From the NCBI GenBank assembly GCA_030248195.1, contig JASAND010013521.1, positions 55,128 to 119,127 on the forward strand: a stretch of 64,000 bases of DNA. The letters are read 5' to 3'. The translations under genes and the position numbers were made by a program. Below, one piece after another: positions 47,466-59,061 of the stretch; within the stretch, counting starts at the first letter, position 1; each line of letters begins with the position of its first letter. The notes under the pieces are model-generated. The model saw only the letters and a program-made list of their open reading frames with translations. It made no database searches and had not been told where the DNA came from. Origin of the DNA: Trissonchulus latispiculum. Its lineage: Eukaryota; Nematoda; Enoplea; Enoplida; Ironidae.

Positions 47466-48189
47466 GTAAGTATTGGTTCTCATAGTTTGGTGGACATATA
47501 ACCCAGCGGTAGCAGCGGTTTGAAGCGAGCAGTACCTCAAATCAAAGTGGTGATCTAGACCTCTAACCAGAAACCTGTCGGAACTCAGTTTTTGATTGAC
47601 TCTTAACAGTGTTTCAAATCCACTGAAGAATGTATGCCGAATCCTTTATGCTATTGAAATCTCTTTGCTCATTGTACTTATGCTCGACTTCGAAACACAA
47701 CACTGAAGACAACTAAAGACTTATTGCTTAATTTGTTCAAATATATATCTATGGCCCGGAATTTTTTTCCCCAGTTACATTTTTGGCATACCGACACCCT
47801 CTCAGCCCGTAACTGTAATCTTCCTCTCAGGGACGGAACTCTCTCTGTTTGTCCATTTTGTTTTGTTTTGCCAAAACCACAGGTCAACTAATTTGCTGAC
47901 TTGGGTCTTTTCGTCTGCACGGGGGAAGATAAGCTCTCCATTCCCTGGAATAAATGGGTTGCCACGGAAATGATTTGTGTGTGTGTTTGGTATGTAAAGT
48001 ATACCAAACGTATAATAAACGTATATATATAAGTATAGGATTACAATGGCAAGAAAGCTGCCCATGTGGCCTGGTTCCTAAGCCGCTGCGTGCGGTCAGA
48101 TGATACGCATCTGCTGAGTCTGATGTACGCACTCTTACATGTTGAGTCGTGTTAATTCGAAATCATTCGTCGGGGCACGTTTGTTTCAG

Positions 48190-48780
48190 AATATGAACCG
48201 TCAATTCGTCTACGACCCGTTCTCGGACGCCTCAACCATCAGCGATTCGGAGGCATCATGCCCCACCACGCCGGCCCGGGCCGACAACTATGTGGCCCAT
48301 GCGTCCTACGCTGTCGTGACTTCCACTTCCTTCCAGGGAGGGGAGTCCTCCTATAGTCCTCGATCCGCTCAGTATTCTCAGTGAATCTGCCCTCCATTCT
48401 TGCCTCTCCGAACCAGGGGCCGCCGCCCTCTCCACTCTCCAGATCCTTCAGACAGTGGGTCCCTGTCCACCACCCTGACGGACTCTGACGTGGAGTCATC
48501 CATGTCTCCAAACGTTAACATGCAGTCTGTCGGGGTGGCGGACGCTAACGGGACCCACTCGTTCGAGGTCCAGCCGATGGACCTGGCGCCACCCCTGCAC
48601 CGGCGGTGGCTCCGCTGCAGCCTCCGCCTCTGCCTTCGCAGGTCATTTCCCTGCCAACGCTTCCCCGGTCCCCCAGGTGGGCGGATATGCCGTCACCTAC
48701 CCCGCCATGGAGCCTCTCATCAGCACGGAGCTCCCGAATGGGCGCTCCATTAACGAGCAGTTTCACGCCCCGTGAGAGGT
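48190..48780 (+). CDS. Ser/Pro-rich protein of unknown family, exon (frame disrupted)
   Basis: The acceptor ACGTTTGTTTCAG is followed by AAT and ATG (48193). The frame encodes MNRQFVYDPFSDASTISDSE ... CPTTPARADNYVAHASYAVV, until a TGA at 48382. The same frame reopens as PDPSDSGSLSTTLTDSDVES ... SFEVQPMDLAPP. A 36 nt GT-AG segment (48381-48416) spans the TGA and could be a tiny intron. After about 48590 the most protein-like sequence moves to another frame (PQVGGYAVTYPAMEPLISTE, then SINEQFHAP and a stop at about 48776). That shift is unexplained: another tiny intron, a mutation or an assembly error. Composition (acidic, Ser/Thr, then Ala/Pro) suggests a disordered nuclear or regulatory protein, but I do not recognise it. 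Confidence 0.45.
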
Positions 48781-48833
48781 GTGCACGTTAGGCAGCGCGT
48801 TCCTTAACGTTGAGAGACATGGATGATTCCACG

Positions 48834-49124
48834 TCACAGTCCGTCAGGGTGGTGGACAGGGACCCACTGTCTGAAGGATCTGGAGAGGGCGGCGGCCCCT
48901 GGATCGGAGAGGCAAGAATGGAAGGCAGATTCACTGAGAATACTGAGCGGATCGAGGACTATAGGAGGACTCCCCTCCTGGAAGGGTGTGGAAGTCACGA
49001 CAGCGTAGGACGCGTGGGCCACATAGTTGTCGGCCCGGGCCGGCGTGGTGGGGCATGATGCCTCCGAATCGCTGATGGTTGAGGCGTCCGAGACCGGGTC
49101 GTAGACGAATTGACGGTTCATATT
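48834..49124 (-). pseudogene. Inverted second copy of the Ser/Pro-rich exon
   Basis: The acceptor TTTGTTTCAG precedes ATG at 49121. The first 60 residues match the plus-strand copy except Phe to Val (YDPVSD) and a few others. One base fewer in the G-run after TSTPFQ changes the frame relative to the left copy, giving EGSPPIVLDPLSILSESAFH and on to a stop at 48834. The arm stops before the C-terminal part, so this copy is truncated. Whether it is transcribed is unknown. Confidence 0.6.
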
Positions 49125-49361
49125 CTGAAACAAACGTGCCCCGACGAATGATTTCGAATTAACACGACTCAACATGTAAGAGTGCGTACATCAGACTCAG
49201 CAGATGCGTATCATCTGACCGGACCCAGCGGCTTAGGAACCAGGCCACGTGGGCAGCTTTCTTGCCATTGTAATCCTATTCAATTTCAAACTCAGTAACT
49301 CTTGAATTTTCTTAAAATTATTAACTCATTTAGACAGCACGTATACTTTACATACCAAACA

Positions 49362-49386
49362 CACACACACACACACACACACACAA
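49362..49386. repeat. (CA)n microsatellite in the right arm
   Basis: About 12 CA units. The corresponding left-arm position has only four, so length changed after duplication. Confidence 0.95.
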
Positions 49387-49454
49387 ATCATTTCCGTGGC
49401 AATCCATTTATTTGCAAGATTAATGTACTCAGTTACGAATTACAAGAGGACGGT

Positions 49455-50591
49455 CTATACAATTGAGAAGAGTCCACATAGTTTTGCGAAGTTTATAGTT
49501 TTGATCATTTTTTGTATTTTCAGGATTATCTGATTTGTTTTTGTATTTTCGAGTTGATGTTGAGTCCAGAACAGTCTATGTACAGTCGCCGGAACATCCT
49601 TCAGATACTGACGAGGCACCCCAGCTAACTTGGGAACAGCCAGCCAGGCAGGATACGACTGGATCAGAGCTAGGCGAGGATCCGGATCAATCAACGGAAC
49701 CTGTTGGCCCAGCAGCCGGTCAAACGTGAACATCTCTGTCTTAATTGTAATGATACCAGCCGGAGCCATTGTCGGAGCAGAGATCTCCGGCACGAGTAGG
49801 ATCTCAACCAGAAATGATGAACGCAAAGTCAGCGCTACCCTAAGACAGTTAGTAGGCGTCGGCTTGTTCAAACGGATTTTGAAAAAAGGTATCTGTCGTG
49901 TTGCAGAAGTAGGGCATCAGAGGTTCCAGCAATGGACCTCCGATAAGTAGGACGTTCTTCTTGTCAAATGGCCGGAACAACACCGGGCCATGGAGAGATT
50001 GGTAGAATTCCAACAGCTGACCCAGCAGGTTGAGAGGTTGCGTCTGCTCGACATGCTGACGCATCACTCGATAACGCTGCTGTATGTTTAGCGTCTACAG
50101 CCGTCAAGTAATTACCGATTCCCAAACCGTACTGATAGTAGCTTCCATAAATTGGGCCTCACCCGTACCTATCAGCTGGTTGCAAAAGTAGGGGAGCCGG
50201 AACTTCTGATGAAAAACTGCGGCCATGACGAAGAACTTAAGGAGCCGTTGCACGTCCAGGTCGGACAGCAGAGAGCTGGGGGTCAATTCTTTGGCAATCC
50301 TCTTGACGGCCAACGGGTCCTCATGTGATGCGATCATTTTCTTGGACAAGGCGTACTGTTCGTACAAGTAAACCAGCGTGGCCTGATAACAGGTCTCCGA
50401 ATTCAGGACTCTAGTATCAAGGCAACTGAAAAGGTTTTGACCACCAGCTCGAGGGGGACCTTTCCGAAATTGCTAAGCGCTCCAGTGACGGGATCCGTAC
50501 TCTTGAAGTAAATCTGTTCCTGATAACTACGGACAATGATGGGAATCTGAATCCGGTCGACGAACTTAAGGGCGGCTGGAGCTTGATCCAT
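49455..50591 (-). CDS. Unidentified 344-residue protein; four exons with 32-36 nt introns
   Basis: Four consecutive minus-strand blocks read as protein: 50591-50427 (MDQAPAALKFVDRIQIPIIV...), 50394-50116 (TCYQATLVYLYEQYALSKKM...), 50079-49874 (QRYRVMRQHVEQTQPLNLLG...) and 49839-49455 (VALTLRSSFLVEILLVPEIS...). They lie in different frames or are separated by stops. They join in phase if 50426-50395 (32 nt), 50115-50080 (36 nt) and 49873-49840 (34 nt) are removed. Each starts GT and ends AG, and the last has TACTAAC eight bases before its AG. The joined length is 1035 nt, divisible by three. An acceptor-like TTACTTTAG lies upstream of the ATG. Composition is that of a folded, mixed helical protein; no family was recognised, and no signal peptide or membrane helix is seen. 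The alternative is a pseudogene with three frame breaks. Confidence 0.5.
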
Positions 50592-50838
50592 TTCTGTGTT
50601 TTGGTTTACCTAAAGTAACGAAAGTAGTTGTAGGCCATTACAAGTTACTGGACTCAGCTAATTACAACTGTTTGTTGCTTACTCAGAAGTCTGGCCTTTG
50701 ACATGCGTCCCCAAAAGCAGTCATGGGTGTGGAGCTAGCGACCTTCTGGATTGCTTAAACAATTTCCGACGACTTTGGCACGACTGGTTACAAACTAGGG
50801 TCGTTTATACAGCCTATGCACATATGTTCAAGAGATTA

Positions 50839-51120
50839 TCAATTGGTGTATGTTAGCTTCAAGGGCCTATTTACAACGGAAGGAAGAACTATATAGTATT
50901 TGATGCTTGTACTGTGGGAAAGGGCAGTTTTCTTTTGCAACTGTTTTTTCAGGTTAACTAACCAAAATTTTTTGATCAGCCACAGATAGTCACTTTCTTT
51001 TTTAAGCATGAAATTGCACTGATTCTGGAGATAAGCAAGGTGTGAGGTATCTAACACAAAAGAACACGTTTCTCTGCCCGTTACCGCATTCCAAACACCA
51101 ATACTACCTGGACTATGCAA
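50839..51120 (-). other. Open minus-strand stretch of unclear status
   Basis: An uninterrupted 93-codon frame lies between the OTU-like remnant and the 344-residue gene. It resembles no known family. It may be chance or a remnant of the neighbouring reading frames. Confidence 0.15.
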
Positions 51121-51210
51121 CTAAAGGTACATCACAGGCTACTGACGACGACGCAGGGAAGTTTAGACAACCTCCGGTAGCCTTGGATGTAACTTCTTCA
51201 TTGGTCCCTT

Positions 51211-51462
51211 TTATATGTCCAGCACGTACATGAAGTGATCTCTGTTTACGTGCCAGATGTAGATAGTCCTGGGATCCGGAGTCGGGTCTGTGCCCAGCAT
51301 CCCCGGCCGGAAACCTTGCCAGGTCTAATAATTATTCCGTGGATTTGTGTAGGTGGAGATCGTGGTATTCAACATAACTGAAGCCAGCAAAATTTCCATT
51401 TCGGTGGAGAGAAGGTATCCTCTGCACTTGCCGGCCGCAATCACGGAAGTTGGCATCCATAG
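51211..51462 (-). pseudogene. OTU-type cysteine protease C-terminal remnant
   Basis: The minus-strand frame reads IAAGKCRGYLLSTEMEILLA, then SVMLNTTISTYTNPRNNY, an in-frame TAG (51327-51325), and TWQGFRPGMLGTDPTPDPRT followed by IYIWHVNRDHFMYVLDI and a stop. This order matches the end of OTU-family deubiquitinases: a helix after a GxxxElxxLA pattern, a short beta strand, W..F.P, then IYI...xHF with the catalytic His. The catalytic Cys region is not visible. A neighbouring minus-strand frame at 51474-51686 (HHDHPSALFKGFPLWTANSL...) may be a further piece. The in-frame stop and missing N-terminus indicate a damaged copy. OTU domains also occur in transposons, so the source is uncertain. Confidence 0.4.
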
Positions 51463-51833
51463 GATCCATTTTATTTTAAATTTTCCATGCAAAAGAATTT
51501 CTCAAACTTGTCTGTTGCCAGCTGGCAACAATCAAATTCAATATTATGGCCTGGTACAACTACGACAGTATCAGTTATCCCCCCTTTAATTGTATTAGTT
51601 TTATCCGAGCGCTTCAAGGAGTTGGCCGTCCAGAGGGGAAACCCTTTGAATAGAGCTGACGGGTGGTCATGATGCGGCCAAAACATTTCTGCTCCGGCAG
51701 TAGCATTGCCTTCGCCTCGGGTAATTGCTTATACAATTATTCAACGCCAGACCGAGCACCCGAGTAAAATTTTGGTCTGGCGTTACCCCTCCTCGCGAAG
51801 GCAACGGGGATGTGGCAGTACAGGAAAAACCGA

Positions 51834-52605
51834 AATTTAAGCTTAAAGTAGCTAAAAATGCTGAAAAATGACACTCTTTCCGGCTTTATATATATATATA
51901 TATATACATATAATATATATATATATACATATATAGAAGTATGTGAATCTTACGGAGGCCCTGACTAGCAGTGTCATAATTCTACAAATTAATACGTTTA
52001 ATTATTAATCAGCGAAAAATAATAATGGACTGTGCACCCGCGGTACATCTTCAACAGTAAACGAAATACGGCCTCAGGGCCTTAACATGTAACATAAAAA
52101 TAGAACTCGCAAATAAGAAAACCAAGATTTAGGAGCGACCTAACTTCGCAAAAGGACGCAGCAGACCGAGAGTGCAAAATCGAGAAACCAGACCAGGTAG
52201 AAAGTTTTGCGTTCTCGGGTCGAAGTACGCAGTGGCAATCATTGCTCAGGCAATTCAAAGTATTACCTCCAGTTCAGGCTCTAAGTCAAAACAAGAAATT
52301 CTCGGAATAAGACAGGATTATGCTGATACAAAGACGTACGAAACGAAAGCAGATTGAGTTACCACTCAAAATGACATAATTCAAATAGCAACCCGAATTT
52401 TAAAACAATTTTACATCAGCCTAAGCTAGCATCTGACTTAGAAGACACAAAAAATAGGCTTCAATTCACAGAATTATGCTACATCAAAATACACAAGACG
52501 CCAATCAAAAGGGGAAAGTATAACTCTGAAAAGAAACTTCAGTCAAAACAAGATTAAGCTCAAACTAAAGTTTAACCTTCACAATTTAAGCTTAAAGTAG
52601 CTAAA
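51834..52605. repeat. Pair of 23 bp direct repeats 749 bp apart
   Basis: AATTTAAGCTTAAAGTAGCT plus AAA occurs at 51834-51856 and again, identically, at 52583-52605. The intervening DNA holds an AT microsatellite (51884-51933) and no gene. It could be a duplicated flank of an old insertion. Confidence 0.6.
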
Positions 52606-54753
52606 CAAGGCCGCCCCTAAAAGGAGCATCATCCCGACGTTGATTTCAGCAAAAGTCTGTAATAAGAAGAGTGCGACACTTGGCTCTTCGTAATAGGATA
52701 AGCTTGCGACATGCTTAGCACATTTTTGTTAGTTGATCATTTACTGGAATCGGAATGTCTATTCCTGACGTGTTTTCCGATGCAAAAATGTATGCTTTAT
52801 GATGCAGTGCTATCTTTATGGTCAAACTTTCCTGAAAACCTCAAAATTTCCTATTTTCCTTAATAACCGTAAAGATAACACTAGATGGAAATTGTTTTAT
52901 ATTTGGTTTGTCGGAGATTCAGCACAAAAATCAACCTATATCAGTCCGCATTTCAGAATGCACTCTTCCACTCCAAAAGATTTGTCACACCACCATCAGT
53001 TGGAAAGATTCATCGTCGCGTGCGGCTGTCAATTCAAATTTGGGATTCTACTTTCTGTGCTTTTCTTGTGGTTCTCCTGAAAACCTCCAATCTCCTCTGG
53101 AATTCTAACCCATTTTTCGACTTCTCATTACCATCTTTCAAACTCAACTCGCATCCCCTCCCCCATTGGTGCTCGTATTCCATTTTCCTCCATTTTAGCA
53201 AGAACGCATCTGATTGGCTAATCGCTTACTTGGTGTCAAAGTTAGATGCATTAGCGTACCCCCTCCGAGAACTCGGAGGGGATATCGCTTAGCGTTATTA
53301 AGCGGGTGTTTATATGTGAATGAACGACAATGATGTAGATTGGTTCTCCGAGATCTCGGAGGGGGTACGCTTAAACACGTAATATTGACATGAGGTAAAC
53401 AATTCGCCAGTCAGATGGGTTTTAGTTCAAACTTCGATAAACACAATGCTTAACAATGATAACCGGTACCGCCCCTGAGATTTCGACCTTAATGTACCAA
53501 ACACTTCGCAGGAGTGTTTATTCTATTAGGAAGAGCTGAGTGTCTCGCTCTTACTTTTATAAACTCTTGATTTTAGTAAACTGTTTACTTGTACCTACCT
53601 CCTTTGTATTTGCAATATTAGACTGGTTGGGTGCTTTCTTCCTTTTCATTTGTTTCCAAATTTAGCCTGCTCTTGAGGGTTTCTGAACTCGCCCTCAGTT
53701 CTCTGAGGGTGACTAATCCACAACACCTATACTGTAAATGTTTGGTTAAGCATGCCAATTGGCCGCAGTTTTTGTAGTTTTTGGTGTACTTGAAAATTAT
53801 TGATGATGTGAATTGAATGAAATTTGCTCAAACTTGCTCAAACTTGCCGAGCTTTCAAAGCGCGGCGAAAGGACAATCGTCTTCAAGAAGAATTAATTTT
53901 GCGTTTTTACTGAGCACACAGACTGGAGTAAAACCTCTTTTCAGTAGAAACAAAAGTGCGTTTAAGGGGGGGGGTTACGAAGGGGTTGGCACGACATCGT
54001 CGGAGAGAGCTACTTTTCCCCCCAACATTAGCCAACATATCAAAGTAAAAAAGTTTTGGGTGGGCAACAATATATCTCATATACACCGTTTTTGGGAGGA
54101 CGCCAAAGTACAAATTTTGGTGGAAAAAATGGGATTTTTCAAAAAGGTTTTTTCAGCTCTGGCGGGTTAACGGTTTGACCAATTCTGAAACTTGCAACCA
54201 TAGATGTTATCTGTTACTAGTGCTAAATATTAAAAGTATTCCGGCTTTCGAGCGTTGCTTCCTTCTTCAGCTATAACAGCTCAAAGTTTGAAATTTGGCG
54301 AAAAGTTGCGATGTGACCGTGCGCCGTTTTCGATTTAATAAAATTGACAGCCCCTAGCCTACCCCAGCTTTTTAGCAAATATTAGGCTCTAATTGGGGCA
54401 AATTGTCTGTAGGTTTCGCGGACTTAGGCTTTCTGGTTAGTGTGCTAGCAAACTTATTGTTAAGAAATAACCCTTGTTTTTAGGCCTGAAAAGCTATCCA
54501 GTAAGCGCAGTAAAAATGGGGTCAAAAAATTTTTTGTCTCCGATTTCGCCCAAATGGTGGTTATAGGAGATATTTGACCTGCTGAATTCGAATATGAAAT
54601 CCGCTTTTCGATATGACGCTTCTTTCGTTCAGTATGCGCTTACAACTGTCTTAGAGCTTTTCGGAGCGATAGCCATCCATACTTCGAGAATTCAATCTAG
54701 CATTTCTAAACACTCAGCGAGGTTTAGTGACCTAGCTTTCTGCATATCTTGGT
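52606..54753. other. Non-coding stretch with one small palindromic element
   Basis: Open frames at 52799-53292 and 53817-54170 lack domain signals, splice context or biased composition, and I do not support them. The only structured feature is the 53252-53371 inverted repeat. Confidence 0.45.
53252..53371. mobile_element. 120 bp palindromic MITE, CCCCCTCCGAG ends
   Basis: TTAGCGTACCCCCTCCGAG on the left and CTCGGAGGGGGTACGCTTAA on the right are inverted. Each arm is itself a dyad (CTCCGAGAACTCGGAG and CTCCGAGATCTCGGAG). The loop is short and AT-rich. Confidence 0.75.
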
Positions 54754-54761
54754 ACACTCAC

Positions 54762-55176
54762 CAGAGTTGTATGCGGGCCGCGGGTACCCGCGGGTACCCG
54801 CGGGGCGGGGCGGGGCGGGCCGAATTTTACTACCCGCGCGGGCCGCGCGGGCCGATGCGGGCCGATTTTGGCTACTTTCCTGGGCTAAGTTTGCTTTCTA
54901 GAAATTTCATACATATCAAATCATATACAATAGGAGGCAATATTTCAGAATTTTAAACATTACTTGACTTCGTTATGCCATTCGATACCTTCAGCATGCA
55001 CTACTATATACTCAGTTAGCATTATCAGCGTATCGAGTAATAACCTGTAGCTGTTGAGTAAAACATATAAACCCGTGAAAACTACAGGTTTTATTTGTAT
55101 TGAATATGTACAAGTCTAACTTGTAATCTATTATACCAAAGTATCTCTTGAGAAAAATATCAAAGATGTCCTGTAG

Positions 55177-55242
<66 letters not shown>

Positions 55243-56999
55243 TATATATATATATATAAAGTCGAAACTTATTTATCATCTACAGACTTGAATCATGTGG
55301 TTTCTGCATGAACTTTTTTAAGTGTATAGCACTGAAAGTGGGGGTCAGCAATTGGCGCAGAAACTGAATTTTTAGTTTAATTTCGGAACTTCGTGTTGGG
55401 TACAAAAAGCACCTAAATATAAATCCATGATAACTTCTCACTGAAGACTTTAATTCATTTAAGGTGCTGGTAACCTTTAGTGCAGTGATTTGTGGTGATT
55501 TATTAAAACGCTATAACTTCCGCAATTTTGGGAGTTGGAAAGAGTTCTATATATCGTTTTAAAGCTTGGAATCTGTACGTTCAGGTGAGCTTACGGAACT
55601 AGCAAAATTAACAAAAAAGTTTCAGACATACTGACATCTGGCAGCTGAATTATTGACCAAACATTTTTGAGCATCGATTTTTCAAAACTGTAGAATCGAA
55701 TAAAAGCACTGTTTGTGTCATGATATATGTGAAGGACATATGGGCTGAGGGACGTTTTCTTTTGGATTTGGCTCTGCCTGCAGGTCTTCATTGTCGAGAA
55801 AATCCGCCAAATGCGCATTGAGTTTTCTTGCTACTCAATATGTTTTAGCCCAAACCAAGAAAAACGTCCCTCCGCAGAAGTGCGAATTTCGATTCTGCCG
55901 AAAATCTCCGGAATCCGTGGAGTAATTTTTGAGAAATCGATGTTCGAAACAAAATAACCGCAGTTTTGCCAAAATAGTTTTCCGGCCAAATCTCTAGCTG
56001 AAAGCAATAAAGTCCGGCTAATAGGCATTCATGAAATGTGCATTTGGACGATGTATCGATTGAGCATAACTAAGCCAATTTTGTCCTTAACATGTGGCAG
56101 TAATTTTGAAAAAACTGATTTCCTCGAAAATGGCCATTTTTTGACCCTAAAAACAGTTTTTTGCTTATACTGACTTAACCACTGGAGATAGCTCAAAGGT
56201 TGTAAGAGCAAAAATGTTCATTTTTGAGTCCTCTTTCCAGCCATTCCAACCAACCCCGTGTTTTTTCTACCTACTGGGAGCTTAAGGCCAAAAACCAAAA
56301 CTTTCTTATCTTTTGGACTAAGAATACGGGACTGGTCCTAAAATGTTAACGAGCACGAAAATAGGTTATTTCGTAAGTTTTAGCCCTTTGCGTAAAAGAT
56401 TAAAGCCGTAGGAGTCAAAAATATCCGAAAGAAAACCAGCACCTTAAGTAACGGATTAAGGCCGTATGAGTCAAAAATACCCGAAAGGAAACCACTAAAC
56501 CAGTACCTTAAACAGCCGAGTGAAGTTCCACAGCATACGGCGTTATGGGGAAAACCGCCGCCGCTTTCAAAACCAATTTCATTTTTCGTACAATTAATAG
56601 CTGGTTAGTTAAGCTTGTTAAGGTGCTGAAAGAAACTCGCTCTCAAGGATGCGATAAACTTTTGAAAAAATGAGCAAAATCCCAGCCCAAAAATTTTTCA
56701 TGGCGTACCCTTTTAGTTAAGGGAAGCTAAGCTTTTGTTACCACTTTAAGAACAGTAAATTGGTAGACAATAAAGTTCAAATCAAACGAACAGAATAGTT
56801 TGCCGGATCCGGAAGTATCTTTGAAAATACATCAGTTTTGGTGCTCAGGTACTACATAGGAAGCAATTTTTACGTGCGGGTACCTGCGGGCCGGATTTCG
56901 CGTGTGCGGGCCGCGGGCCGGAGTGTTGCGGGCCGCGGTCATAAGGTGCGGGCTGCGGGCCGGGCGCGGGCCGGAAAAATCGGCCCGCATACAACTCTG
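54762..56999. mobile_element. hAT-type element, 2.24 kb, GCGGGCCG-repeat ends, 8 bp duplication
   Basis: The ends CAGAGTTGTATGCGGGCCG and CGGCCCGCATACAACTCTG are exact inverses and fit hAT termini. ACACTCAC is duplicated at 54754-54761 and 57000-57007. Both ends are followed inwards by about 100 bp of GCGGGCCGC/GCGGGTACC iterations, strikingly GC-rich. The AT-rich interior has a (TA)n run at 55178-55258, a duplicated GCCGTAKGAGTCAAAAAT unit at 56408-56512 and small inverted repeats (AGGGACGTTTTCTT). No intact transposase, so it is non-autonomous. Confidence 0.92.
55178..55258. repeat. (TA)n microsatellite
   Basis: About 80 bp of alternating TA with two phase shifts. Confidence 0.97.
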
Positions 57000-57007
57000 A
57001 CACTCAC

Positions 57008-57991
57008 TGGCCTGTAATGCGCAAAGTTTCAGCCGATTCTGTCACAGTAATTTGGAGTAATTGGCTCACATCTTCGAAATGGCACCAAATTACAGCGACA
57101 ATATCGATTATGTAATCTAGCACTGCGAACGAAGGGAATAACGAAATCACGTCGTTTTTACATAAGTTAAGACAGACACCTGGGGTATTAATTGGAGCAA
57201 AGTTGGGTTCATTTGGTAAACCACGGCTCATAGACGTTAGTTAGCCTCCACCCGTATAGACCTACAACACCCAGTTTTTCGCACTCTGATTGTATCTCAC
57301 AGAAAAGTATACATTGATCTAAGGATTATTTTACACGATATTAAAGCGCTATGTGTCAGAACTATTTCTGGAAAGTTTGGGTACCGTATCTTGCCCATAG
57401 CGAACAGGGCGAGGCGAACTTTGTGAACGTGCCATGTCGAGCTTTGGACCGACAACACCAACTTCTGATGGCTCCACAGGAAGCTGTGCAGCATAAAATT
57501 CTTTCAAACCTTAAACCTGTTTTACACCAAACCTAATACTATTATGTGGCAAAAGACTAGCTAGCTTTTCCAACATCGAACTTTTAGTGAAATTCGTAGC
57601 CCCCCTTAAGTGTAACAAACGGAAGTACTGCGAACTTGTCTACTCACTGCTCTTGAATTACGTCATCGCAACGCACCGCATATTGTAGAACGAAATGCAT
57701 TACTGAAGAAAGCTTAGGCGCCTAATTTACATATTGATACTGGACTTGAGCAAATGTTTCCATTTTTCATCTCAACCGGAGGGGGAACTGTAAGAAATTG
57801 CAAAGAAAATCTAAATTAATATCATGAGAGGGGGTTCCATTCTAAAATCACGGCTGAATATAAATTTTTTAACTAAGCGCTTACTGAAGTAGTAGGTTGC
57901 AATTAGTAGCACTGACCAAAAAGTCAATGATGAATCACTTATGCCAATGCCCCCTCTGCGCAAAAACGGAACCATAAAGAAGGCACAACGA
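57008..57991. other. Non-coding stretch between two hAT-type elements
   Basis: A 75-codon minus-strand frame (57231-57004) and others are open, but no family or splice context supports them. The DNA on the two sides of the preceding hAT element was contiguous before that insertion. Confidence 0.4.
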
Positions 57992-57999
57992 TAAGCAAT

Positions 58000-58921
58000 T
58001 AGTGTTGGGATTGGCCGAAAATTTCCATGGTTGGCTTGGCTTGGCTTGGCCGGAGTTTGAAGTTGGCCGGCCAATTGGCCGTTGGCCGGCCAACGGCCAA
58101 TGGCCAACCGCCAACTGGTTGGCCGTTGGCCGTTGGCCGATGGCCGGCCAATGGCCGTTTGCCGGCCAAAGGCCAATTGCCAACGGCCAACTGGTTGGCC
58201 GTTGGCCGCTGGTTGGCCGTTGGCTGTTTCTTGGCCGTAAGCTATTGGCCGTTCTTTAGCTATTTGTCAACGTTGGCGAGCTGGAATTTACTATTTTTAT
58301 TCGTCTACCGTGCAATTTACAATATTTGTAAAACAGTTTTTCTAAACATTTAGCTCCAACCCGCGATAACTCTGTTTTAATTTTGCTGGAGGACCGCAAT
58401 AAAGTGATGATTCGTTCACCGCCAGACAAATTTAAAAACTACGTTGTTAGCACACTTAAAATTGGCATGCAATTAGCAATTTTAATTGTAAAATAACTCT
58501 AATAACGATAAAAATTGTCAACATCTAAGTGAAAATCTGTAGTACTGTATCTAATGTAACGTTTATACAGCAACATGTTTACGATATTATGCAGCAAAAT
58601 TAAATTTGTCAACACAGTTAACGCACAAGATCAGTAAATTTGAGCTTGGCCAGCATTCGGCCATTGGCCAGCCAACGGCCGACGGCCAGCCAGTTGGCCG
58701 TTGGCCATTGGCCGTTGGCCGGCCAACGGCCATTGGCCGGCCCACGGCCAACGGCCACCGGACAGCCCATTGGCCGTTGGCCGTTGGCCGTTGGCCGGCC
58801 AACGGCCACTGGCCGGCCACGCCAACTGGCCGAGATTTACTCGGCCAACGGCCAATGGCTTGGCCGGCCAATGGCCGGCCATTGGCCAGCCAATGGCCGC
58901 ACCGGCCAATGCACAGCACTA
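58000..58921. mobile_element. hAT-type element, 922 bp, TTGGCCG-repeat arms, 8 bp duplication
   Basis: The left end TAGTGTTGGGATTGGCCG and right end CGGCCAATGCACAGCACTA are imperfect inverses. TAAGCAAT is duplicated exactly at 57992-57999 and 58922-58929. The arms (about 58020-58250 and 58650-58915) are dense arrays of TTGGCCGG/CCAACGGCC, creating overlapping artefactual frames on both strands. The AT-rich centre has no transposase. Element A's left flank at 18530-18552 also contains GCGGCCAATGGCC, possibly another remnant. Confidence 0.9.
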
Positions 58922-58975
58922 TAAGCAATGATCTTTTCGGCTTTATATATAAGTATAAGTAAAGAGTATACTTAT

Positions 58976-58977
<2 letters not shown>

Positions 58978-59061
<84 letters not shown>

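Larger units (their letters stand above)
47949..49413. repeat. Head-to-head inverted duplication containing a coding exon
   Basis: 47949-48520 is repeated in reverse complement at 48800-49413, with about 280 bp between. Exonic and flanking parts are nearly identical. The intronic segments differ: a short AT tract near 48010-48035 on the left is replaced by an unrelated stretch of about 60 bp on the right, and the CA/TG tract has expanded on the right. The splice acceptor, start codon and most codons are retained in both arms. Confidence 0.92.

Noticed and set aside
52885..53292. 135-codon frame resembling a membrane-associated protein
   Set aside because: Composition is that of AT-rich random sequence; there are no motifs or splice context, and the frame runs into a MITE.
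53817..54170. 117-codon plus-strand frame
   Set aside because: No family resemblance; it includes a poly-G run and low-complexity stretches, and overlaps an equally open minus frame.
57004..57231. 75-codon minus-strand frame beside the hAT element
   Set aside because: It ends at the hAT target site without continuing into the other flank as a recognisable protein, and no family is seen.
58002..59009. Many overlapping open frames rich in Trp-Pro-Ala-Asn-Gly
   Set aside because: They are products of the TTGGCCG iterations in the arms of the hAT-type element; every frame is open on both strands.
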